A stretch of 20,730 nt of DNA from Collodictyon triciliatum. Its lineage: Eukaryota; CRuMs. Under the pieces are notes generated by a model that saw nothing but the letters and a program-made list of their open reading frames with translations, was not told where the DNA came from and did no database searches. Both the position numbers and the translations under genes were made by a program. Location of the stretch: assembly GCA_043381765.1 (NCBI GenBank), contig JBHJMP010001220.1:1-20730 (forward strand), given 5' to 3'. Shown here piece after piece: positions 10,101 to 18,678 of the stretch (the first letter of the stretch is position 1; the number at the start of each line of letters is the position of its first letter).

Positions 10101-12759
10101 ACCCTCCGATTTTCTGGGGACCGTAGACTAGAGGACGAATATCAAGTAGAAGTTAGAAAATTGATGGTCCATCAAGTGCGCTCATGCCTTGTTATTCTTA
10201 TAATTGGGTAAGACTTGCCTTATTTATGAAAATTCTTTGAGCGTTAAAACCATAAAATCTCGATTGCACAAAATTTGTGTAGATTCCTTGGGTCGTCTAT
10301 CTTCGAGCTCTTGAACGAGAGTAAAGTTAATAATATTCTGGCTGGTATATTCACGCGCCTTGGATTTATAGGTATGCCCATTAGTAAATAAAAAAAAAAC
10401 CTTGGCTACGGGTTCTTTTTTTTTCTCCTTTTGTCCTATAGGCTTTTAATGAGCTAAGGAGGATTTTTTTTTTATTATTTAACCATGGACAGAAATAATA
10501 TACCTCAAATTTGGTTACATATCCCAGTATTTCTGGTATTCTGCTATCATTTTTCGAAGACGCCTCGGTTTATCCACAACCCCCAAAAATACGCATTTGC
10601 AATATACACCCTGGAGGGAATAATAGTCACTGCAGTCAGTGTAATTAAGGTATTTTATATACTTTCCTTCGAAGAAACGTTATCTATTGCCACCATTCAC
10701 CCTGGAATAAAACAAAAGGGAAAAAAATCTATCATCATAAGTTATGATGTTTTACCTTTAATTTTTCTTTGTAAATTACTGTAGACTCCACTTATTTTTG
10801 ATTTTCATACCGGCTAATCTTATTATTTGCTCTTAAATCTAATATCGTCATATGAAGAATATTATATATACCCTGGATGATAGCTATGCTATACTGACCG
10901 ACAATCGTATATCAGACTGAAAAACTCGGGGAGTTGACAGCCTTAAGTGTAATCATTTCTCTCTATGTGGTGTTCAACATTGGCGGAATTTCATTTACTT
11001 ACGCCATGTGTTCATCCTTCATCACAACTCTGGCCTTTTCGTTGATTGGTATCGGCGCAGAATATTTCACAGACGAAAGTGAAGAGTCGAATTATCCATT
11101 CGAATTTTATGTTCTTTTTGTGGTCCTTGCGTTGATTGTTGACGCTGCATCTACCAGAACCAAGGTTTCCTTTAAAAAATTTTAAAAAAATCATTTAGTT
11201 CCAATCAAGGTAAACCAGTTGGCGGAGCTATGTTAGGATTATTTTTTTTTTATTTTTTTTACTTGATTGAATGTAGGAATTTTACATGCGCCGCAATTTT
11301 GCTCTTATAAGTTCAATTAAGAGTGAGACAAAGAAGTCTGATGAACTTTTGCATAACATGCTTCCTGGTCCCGTTGTCAGTCAGTTAAAGGCAAGACACT
11401 GGCACCCCAGTGACAAAAGATGATTTATATCTTACATATCCTTTTTTTTTTTTTTTTGAATGTGTATGTGTTTATATCCCTCACGGAGGAATATATCTGC
11501 ATCATATAGTCAGGAAGAAGTACAATAGCCGATATTCATGAGAATGTGGCCATTCTGTTTTCAGATATCGTTGGATTTACTGATAAGGCATCCCGCAGTG
11601 ACCCAGCCAAAGTAAGAATTTTTTTTCATGTACAAATCTCTCATAGATGCATTCGCTCAATTATATCCTGTGTGATGAAGTAATTAACTTGCTCATCTTT
11701 TCCCCTTTAAATACATACGCAGATTGTGGAACTTCTATCATCCATGTTTGGCATATTTGATGCTCTCACCGAAAAACATGGTGTCTACAAAGTCGAAACG
11801 TTTGCTTTTTTCCCTTTTAATCAGAGAATTCCACTTCATTATCGTTCGACTTTACACTTTTTTCCAATCAAATAGGCATAGATTCTTTGATACAATTTTA
11901 CTAAATAGACCATATTTGTAGAATTGGGGATGCTTATGTTGTGGTTGCAGGACTTCCAGCGTCGGCCAATAGCCTCGACCCTGAAGTCGAGAAGCGGCCA
12001 CCAGCAGAACGAATGATTCTATTTGCCCTAGATATGCAGCGAGCGGTTTGTTTCCCCACAAGAAATTCAACCAATTTGCTTAATTTATCTGATACGGAAA
12101 TGACTCTATTTGTGTCCCATACAAAGTTACGAGACATTCGCACATTCGACGGAGAAGAAGTCCGAATCAGGATAGGTATACACTATGGCCGGTTACTGGC
12201 AGGTTGGTGGGATGCTTCTTTACCAAATCGATATATTCAATATAACAATAACAATAATAATAATAAAAAAATAAAAAAGCTTTTAAATGAGCTAACTAGA
12301 CCTTGATCGAAACCTAATTTCATTTTTTTTTTTTTAAGCAATCTGTTAGCAACCCATTTCTAATGTCACATCCTTTAATCCCTTTTATTTGACCAAGTTT
12401 GTCTCTGACCGTATATATACCCAATGAAGGAGTCATAGGCCGAACGATTTTAAGGTATGATATCTGGGGTGGCGATGTATTAATTGCAGCGTCAATGGAA
12501 TCCCGCTCTGTTGCTGGTAGGTCTTTTAATTCAACCGCGAATAACATATAGATATTCTGTTTTCTTCTATCTCAACTTTTCTGAAGGCCTGTGCAATGCC
12601 ATAATGTGTCTTAATTTCATCCCAGGCCGGATACACGTGACCCAAGAATTCAAGGAGCAAGTCGAGCGCATCTATGAGTTTGAAGACCGCGGGGAGTCTG
12701 TCCTTTCCAGCGGGCGAGTAAACCACACATTCTTTGTCAAGTCTGAACAAAACCCGTGA
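367..12759 (+). CDS. P4-ATPase/guanylyl cyclase fusion (5' partial, about 49 exons)
   Basis: This is a bifunctional membrane protein: an N-terminal P4-type ATPase (phospholipid flippase fold) followed by a guanylyl cyclase with two six-helix membrane blocks, each followed by a class III cyclase domain (C1, C2). At least about 1,960 residues were assembled from about 49 exons, nearly all joined by GT-AG introns in compatible phase. The order is: P4-ATPase residues 1-1115 of the visible part, membrane block 1 to about 1270, C1 about 1295-1510, membrane block 2 to about 1720, C2 to the TGA at 12757. The same architecture is known from Paramecium, Tetrahymena, Plasmodium and Toxoplasma. The visible start (exon 367-465) already lies at the first luminal loop and second helix (SPTNK, then KEAYEDW), so 60-100 N-terminal residues are missing to the left. 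One junction (6824 to about 7057) does not keep phase and needs transcript data. The family is well established; the exact exon edges are my inference. Confidence 0.93.
1325..1348. repeat. Three copies of an 8-mer (TTAGTTCA) in an intron
   Basis: Three tandem, essentially identical copies of TTAGTTCA lie in the intron between the exons ending at 1277 and starting at 1414. No function is evident; probably replication slippage. Confidence 0.8.
7178..7272. repeat. Adjacent 9-mer and 12-mer tandem repeats in an intron
   Basis: About four copies of TATGATTAT are followed, after a short non-repeat stretch, by about four copies of the 12-mer CTCATTTCCATT. Both lie in the 175-nt intron between the end of the P4-ATPase tail (7149) and membrane block 1 (7325). 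The frame of the preceding exon stays open through the repeats and would read a Tyr/Asp-rich run and then repeated SILI, but that frame does not continue into the next membrane exon. Confidence 0.75.
7325..9746 (+). other. Guanylyl cyclase membrane block 1 and C1 domain
   Basis: Exons: 7325-7478, 7600-7691, 7808-7947, 8046-8202, 8344-8421, 8508-8675, 8891-9006, 9109-9193, 9335-9442, 9651-9746. The first four encode about six hydrophobic helices. The linker that follows (ERE, then a NMLPP motif) is typical of the segment leading into class III cyclases. C1 then shows [31 protein letters not shown] and NTASRM. By homology, Glu in KMETVG and Cys in QFCLFG are the pair that selects guanine over adenine, and Asn and Arg of NTASRM stabilise the transition state. 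The second metal aspartate is replaced by Pro (VGPTYM), as expected for a domain that corresponds to C2 of mammalian membrane adenylyl cyclase. Confidence 0.92.
9572..9613. repeat. TTTA/TTA microsatellite in an intron
   Basis: About seven TTTA (or ATTT) units are followed by five ATT units, inside the 208-nt intron between the C1-domain exons ending at 9442 and starting at 9651. A simple-sequence tract with no coding role. Confidence 0.9.
9747..10043 (+). other. Longer intron between C1 and membrane block 2
   Basis: This 297-nt interval is about three times the usual intron length here. The flanking exons join in phase 0 (ACAATGCTT then GAAAATCAT). I see stops in all plus frames and no motif, so I treat it as a single intron. 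A small linker exon could be hidden, since linker sequence is not conserved. Confidence 0.6.
10044..12759 (+). other. Guanylyl cyclase membrane block 2 and C2 domain
   Basis: Exons: 10044-10207, 10283-10371, 10528-10649, 10916-11164, 11277-11409, 11514-11611, 11723-11799, 11922-12045, 12127-12202, 12430-12516, 12626-12759. The region 12046-12126 between two of these is 81 nt long and stop-free, so it may be retained. The first four exons give six hydrophobic helices, then a NMLPGPVV linker. C2 carries FSDIVGFT and VETIGDAYVV, the two aspartates that bind the catalytic metals, then RIGIHYG and [10 protein letters not shown]. The Asn/Arg transition-state pair is absent, as in C1 of mammalian membrane adenylyl cyclases. 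C1 and C2 together would therefore form one active site, in swapped order relative to animals. The last exon ends FFVKSEQNP followed by TGA. Confidence 0.92.
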
Positions 12760-12764
12760 ATAAA
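12759..12764 (+). promoter_or_regulatory. Candidate poly(A) signal overlapping the stop codon
   Basis: AATAAA begins at the last base of the TGA stop codon of the flippase-cyclase gene. If used, the 3' untranslated region would be only a few tens of bases, which fits the compact spacing to the next gene. Based on sequence alone; many protists do not use a strict AATAAA. Confidence 0.4.
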
Positions 12765-13162
12765 AGCCTGGAGCAAGAAAATATCGAATCCCAAATCAGA
12801 GGAAATCGTGGCCATCCTGTCTCAAGCCTTTTCCAGAATTAGTGCGTTGCCAGTTAGTATGCTTCCTTATTTGATACCTTCCAATACAAGAAACCCTTCT
12901 TCTTTCGGAATTCAGAGGGCAGAATCCGTCTGCTTTGTATCACCCAAAACCACTCATAAATCCTAGCGGACTCAAACACTTCAGTCATCCAACACTCACG
13001 CCGACGCAACCAAAACACAGGTTGCCTCGGGAAAGCGTGATTGAAGTCTAAAATAAAAAACAAAAAACAAATAAAAAAACAAACAGTATAATGTGTGTAG
13101 TAAAGAACAAAATGAATACAAACCAAAGAAAATATTAAAGCTTGGTTGACGATAACACCAGA
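12760..13162 (+). other. Intergenic region with possible upstream exon of the cryptochrome
   Basis: This 403-base gap follows the cyclase stop. From about 12873 to 13019 one plus frame is open (about 49 codons, rich in Pro, Ser, His and Leu, with PKPLINPSG and HPTLTPTQPK), and it stops acting as an exon at a plausible donor (CACAG then GTTGCC at 13020). Joined to an acceptor at 13139 it would read in phase into [12 protein letters not shown] of the cryptochrome. No ATG opens that frame, so a further 5' exon would be needed. The rest (13045-13083) is A-rich with short AAAAAAC units. The simpler alternative is that translation starts at the ATG at 13163. Confidence 0.4.
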
Positions 13163-16100
13163 ATGCGCCCTTTGGTTTGGCTCCGCAACGATCTTCGTCT
13201 TCGAGATAACATTGCCGTTCACGCTGCTTCGAAGGTACAAAAGAAACGATGAAGTATTGACGACAACTCTAAATAACAGAGCCCTGCATAAAATAGACAG
13301 GTTCGCCAATACTGTTCTTCTGCTTTGACAAACGCCAGTTTGCCCAGCTGCGCTATGGGTTTCGAAAAACTGGTGTCTGGAGAGGCCGCTTTCTTCTTGA
13401 AAGTGTATCAGACCTGCGAAGGTACTGCTCGCCATGTGACCATGTCGACATTATTGTATTCACCAACGATATTGCATATTTATATTATCAGTTTGCACAA
13501 AAATGCCATTGTCTATCTTTCAGCTCAACAACATAGAAAAGTGCCTAAAAACAAAAGAATTCCTATCTCTGACTCACACCCCACCTAAATCTTTAATTGC
13601 ACATAATCACGAAAATAACAGACTTAAAAAACATACAGGTCGTGCCAACTACTAAACTCGGATGTTGTAATCCGCGTGGGCAAGCCGAGTACTCACATTG
13701 AAGACATTATTCGAAAGTACAAAATTACGCAGTTGTTCTTGCAAACAGAGACAACAAGCGAGGAGGTATGTATGTAGTAGCCCTGCTGTCTGCAAGTATG
13801 CCATAATTATTTAGTTTTTTGTGATGTTGTCTCCATACCTCCTGCAATTATTAATTCGATGCCAACCATATTAACATACTAGTTGGATGCCGAGGAAGAG
13901 GTTCGAAAAGTGTGCGCAGCGAACAAGACACCAATAAACTCGGTTTGGGGAAGTACAATGTTCCACTTGGATGACCTTCCATTTGATGCCAGAGACTTGC
14001 CAGACGTATTCACAGCCTTCAGAAAAAGAGTGGAGAATGAATCCCAGGTAAACTCTCATCTAGTCCACATGTGCGTTCAAGTTGACTCCTTCGCAAGACA
14101 TTCAACTGAAACTTTCTTGCAAGTACACTAATTCACACAATTATGCTGTATGTTTCCAAACTTGAAGATACGAAGATGTGTCCCCGCACCAACCTCTCTC
14201 GATCCACTTCCTGAATGTTGGTCGCTCTTTCTACCTCAAGCAACACAATTTCATACATTTGAAATGATTCATTTTGCGTTTAAAAACTCAATCTGCGCGA
14301 TAAACATATCGATTTCCCTCGTCGCATACAATTCAAACCATGATTGTATTAACATTTACAGCGATACCTCCTGGGAATATACCGTCTCTCATAGAACTGG
14401 GCTTTGACGAAAGAGAAGCACAAAAGGCCCAGAGAAGACCAGGGAGTCAAACAGGATTTTCTCTTAATGGTAAAGTATACGGCCCTGATATGGCATGACA
14501 GATTCATGACTTTCGAGACCTGATTCCGTTGTACCCTTCAAAAGAACATCTTTAGATGGCCACCCAATTAATTTATATATCTCTGCAGGAGGGGAAAGCC
14601 ATGCTCTCAACAGAATGAACGATTTCATATGGACAAAAAACCTCCTGCGAGAATACAAAGTATGGGCTTAGCATGTCTCAATCCCGCCGCATCTCATTCA
14701 AAACACATCACCAACCATTCTTTGGCTGAGGTGGTTGATAACTAGAGATTTCATAGGATATTAGAAATGGGATGCTCGGCATGGACTATTCCACCAAACT
14801 ATCGCCTTATTTGGCACTGGGTTGCATTAGCCCCCGACAGATATACGAAGAGGTGTGGACTTAGCATCCTCAATATTACGTGCACATACTACCAATCTTT
14901 TGAGCAGTTTTCAAAAACCTGAGAACTGAATGGCTTTTTCCGAACCTTACATCCATGATTTTTTTATAGGTCATTAGATACGAAGCAGAACGAGAAAAGA
15001 ATGACTCTACCTACTGGCTCTTATTTGAACTTGTATGGAGGGACTACTTTCGGTTCGTGTCAATGAAATATGGAAGTCGCTTATTCTTCAGAGACGGAAT
15101 GATTGGGGCCGGAAAGCGCAAGAAATGGCTGTCGAATCCTGTGCACCTCGAGGCTTGGAAGCACGGAAAGACCGGATTTCCTCTCGTAGACGCAAATATG
15201 CGTGAAATGATGCACACAGGGTGAGTAATCAGGGAGAAAGGTTTCTATGTGATGAAAGTAGCTCATATATCTGCTCCAGGCTTGAGCTTAGAGTTCAATT
15301 GACCGTATTGTTTTATTTTTATTGTTATTGTTGCTCCTGCTGTTCTAAAACAAGAAAAAATTAATGCTGCATGCCGCAAACCAGATTTATGTCGAACAGA
15401 GGGAGACAAAACGTAGCCAGCTTTTTTGCTAAAGACTTGCAGCTTGATTGGAGAATAGGTGCGGCATGGTTTGAAAACTGCTTGGTAGACTATGATGTGT
15501 GCTCGAACTGGGGCAACTGGCAATACGTCAGCGGGGTAAATACTTAATACTTTATGTCATACTCAACCTGCCAATCAAATCATTACTCAGTCGCACCTGT
15601 TGTACTGTTCTGAAAGTAACTCACTTAAAATTGCAAACCTCACAAAAACAAACAAAAAAATTATTCCTAATGTCACCTGCCATTTATTATCCCCAGGAAC
15701 CCCATCACATTCATTTCCTTGCCTTTCTCTGTTCTTTGTTTTTTGTTTTTTTCTTTTTGTGTGATTTTTCCATTTTCTGGTTTCCCATACTTCCGTTAAC
15801 GCCCTTGTTCATCTACCAGGTGGGTAATGACCCCCGAGAAGACCGCCACTTCAACGTCACCCGCCAAGCGATGATGTACGACTCGAAAGGGGATTACATT
15901 CGATACTGGATTCCAGAGCTTGCTCAAGTTCCAACGAGTCAAATATTCGAGCCATGGAAACTGTCTCTTTCCGAGCAGGTATGAATACATCTGTCATGCA
16001 AATACCTCTTCCTTTTTTTTTTTATCTTCCAAAAGTGTCTACCAAATAGAATATTAATCTGCGTCGCCTTTTCTTCTTCCTTCTTTTGCAAAATCTATCG

Positions 16101-16335
16101 GTGCTCAGAGTCTTGATTTTGTGCATATGTTGCAGAATATTATTTAAATTGCGCATTCACACTTCTTATCTCTTAATTCACCCCGAAGGAGAAGTTTGGA
16201 GTCAGGCTCGGCGTAGATTATCCTGTTCCAATTATCGGCACCGACGCGTTCCGAACGCCTAATTCGAATCCCAGTAGCGGGCCAGGGAAAGCCGCGCGCG
16301 GTGGGAAGGTGGTTCATGGTTTCACACGGCGATAA
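13163..16335 (+). CDS. DASH-type cryptochrome (CRY-DASH photolyase/photoreceptor)
   Basis: A flavoprotein of the cryptochrome/photolyase family, DASH class, which binds FAD and a folate antenna and in characterised members repairs cyclobutane pyrimidine dimers, mainly in single-stranded DNA. Exons: 13163-13234, 13297-13421, 13639-13765, 13883-14047, 14168-14216, 14362-14469, 14589-14659, 14757-14852, 14970-15220, 15385-15535, 15820-15978, 16189-16335. They join in phase to about 506 codons, the usual core length. Visible motifs: [15 protein letters not shown] at the start of the photolyase domain; [120 protein letters not shown]; and [13 protein letters not shown]-type hallmarks are the WRDYFRF and SNRGRQN blocks and a short Gly/Arg tail ([11 protein letters not shown]). 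The ATG chosen sits directly before the domain; an upstream exon may add a leader. Convergent with the TPR gene. Confidence 0.95.
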
Positions 16336-16588
16336 AGCCCGCACATCTGCTGCCAGTCTTGAGAATCTTTGGAAAGGACATAAACCAACAAATGCCCATG
16401 TCATCCCACTCTGCGACACTCATACCAGCCCATAGCCAAAAGGCATCTCGAGAAGGACGCAAACACATCTTGGTGGAATTCTTCGATAATTAATTAGTAA
16501 AAAAAAAACAATTGATGTTTAATAGTACTGCAGAATGGGATATCCTCTCTTCTTCTGTTCACTCGGGTGGACCGCGTAGTGGCACCGG
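16336..16588. other. Convergent 3' intergenic region
   Basis: 253 bases separate the cryptochrome stop (16335) from the TPR gene stop on the other strand (16589). The left part, up to about 16420, stays GC-rich. The right part has a run of ten A residues (16500-16509) and TTAATTAATTAG, which may serve 3' end formation on either strand. The open frames here are opposite-strand or out-of-frame shadows. Confidence 0.6.
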
Positions 16589-18611
16589 CTAGGGACTCGC
16601 GGCTGCATTGCCTCTGGGGGACGAGTCGAGTTCCTTGGCCAGCTTGCGATACTCTTGGAAGTATTCCGTCTGTATGGTCATTTCCCACAAAGAAAATGAC
16701 AGGGGGAAAAAAACAGCTCAAAACAGGCGGTCAAAGAGGAGAGAGTATGCAGGACGAATGGCACAAGGGCGAGACATTGAATTGATATTGTAGAGGACAA
16801 ACAAAAGTGCGCGATTTAGACTCGAATTGCAATTTACCGCTTTGTGAATATCGCCCAAACACTCGTAAACGTGCCCGATGTTTGCATTCGATGCTGCCTC
16901 GTAGTTCCTTTACATTTCACGTAAATTAGTTTTTACAGCAGATATTCTACCATTATTTGCTACAAAGAGACGGTAGAAGCTAAAAGTTGTTGTTTTCTTC
17001 CTTTTTGTTTAAAAAAAAAAACACAGAGAATATCTAGAATGTAATTATTTAGAAGCATGTTAAGGTCACCGGTCACCAAGCTCAAGGGACATCATCAAAC
17101 AGCGTTGGAAAGAGTCTAGTCCCTATGATTTACAAATGATATTAGAACAGCCTATTCATTCGCCCTTTTATGTACGATTCAAGATAATTTACCCCGTATC
17201 CTCAATGCCAAAGATTATTAATTTAATTTTTCATTATCATTATTTATTACTTTAGAAATAGGTTTTGTTCTGTATATGTTAGTGCAATGAGCACCTTGAT
17301 GTGGTAAAGCAAGGGAGGAAAAGAGAAGTGAAGATAGACCTTTTCAAATTGCTTTGATTTGCAGAGAGCATGGCCAAGATTACAGCATGCTTTATATTCG
17401 TTTCTGGTCTCTGCCAGTTCTTCAGTCATACGCAAATCCAAGGTGTGATGCTCAATAGCCTTTTCGTGCCAACCTGGCCACAGTGAACGAAAGAAGAAAA
17501 CTGAACTAATTGTTTGAATTCGACTGGATAGATAGATTGAAAATGAGTTCATCTGGGCTCTTCATATAAGATAAATCACCTATAGATTGGTAACTAAGCC
17601 CAAGCCATGAATGAAAATCACACTCAATCGGCTTCGAACCAACAACACTTGCGTCCAATGCACCACGATGAAAACACTAAGGAATGAACAGTTTTGAATT
17701 AGCTTCATCCTTTTATCGAAGTATGTATGCTCCTCATAATAAATTGCCTGGAGGGCCTTCTGATGCAATTTGGACTCGTATAGCCGCTTTCCTTTGTGGA
17801 AATATGCTTCAGCTTGCTGCGGTGGTTGAAAATTTAATGGTAAGTGAAGAAAGGCAAATGAATTAAGCTATCTACACATCATCTAGCACGCCTCAAAAAT
17901 AATGTTACCCTAAGCCGCCTCATTTTCCATACAAGCTCTTCGTTGTCGTGTAAATTACCTCCAGATTCGTGAGCTTTCTGTTGAAACGTATATGATTCAA
18001 ACTTGATGAAATTTAAAAATTGACAGAAATATATTGCTGTATTTGTTTAAAGATTTCAAGTCTGGGGTGCGAAGTTGACTTGTGAACTTTGGTGCCAAAA
18101 GAATATCGAATGTATATCGGCATACATATAATACATTTTAAATGCATTTCTTGGCATATACTTTAGCTGATTGCGTTAGCACAGAGTATGCTTTCGCGAA
18201 ATTTGGTTCTTTTTCACATCGAAACCTAGACTTGTTTTGAAACTCCGATGTTGCTTTCCTTGTGTACTGCCTATGCCATCACCATATTTACGTTAACAAG
18301 TGCTCCACGATATCAAAAGTTCTTTAGGAAAAATGAAGGGAAAAGACTTATGAAGTCATCCTCATACACAAATGTTGAAAATCTTGCCAGCAGGAATATC
18401 ATAGGAGTTTGTTTCGGTTGTTGTATTTTCTTGATTCAAAATTTTGAATGAAATATGAATAAATCAATTACTTAAGCACGTGATTGACAACCAAACTGGA
18501 TGGTGGATCTAGTATATGGTCGACTCTCTATATCAGTGAGGGCAAATCAATGAAAATACATATATATTAGAAGTGCAATGCATCCATCACCAGATGAAAA
18601 TCAGGATGATG

Positions 18612-18678
<67 letters not shown>

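Noticed and set aside
11391-11396. GC-AG intron (AAG then GCAAGA) in the cyclase C2 linker
   Set aside because: The exon stays open to 11409, where a GT donor gives the right phase for the next exon (11514). A normal GT-AG intron explains the data better.
12860-12961. Short ATG-started frame as the cryptochrome start
   Set aside because: It closes after about 33 codons at a TAG, and no intron of reasonable length would join it to the photolyase frame.
12854-13435. Minus-strand open frame of 193 codons
   Set aside because: It is antisense to the cryptochrome start and the upstream AT-rich gap; no recognisable domain. The plus-strand photolyase motifs account for the coding signal.
16144-16419. 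Minus-strand open frame of 91 codons
   Set aside because: Shadow of the GC-rich last cryptochrome exon, which has an in-phase splice and a family-like C-terminus on the plus strand.
18248-18451. Plus-strand open frame of 67 codons
   Set aside because: It overlaps minus-strand exons of the TPR gene (18429-18348 and neighbours) and shows no family motif or plausible splice context.
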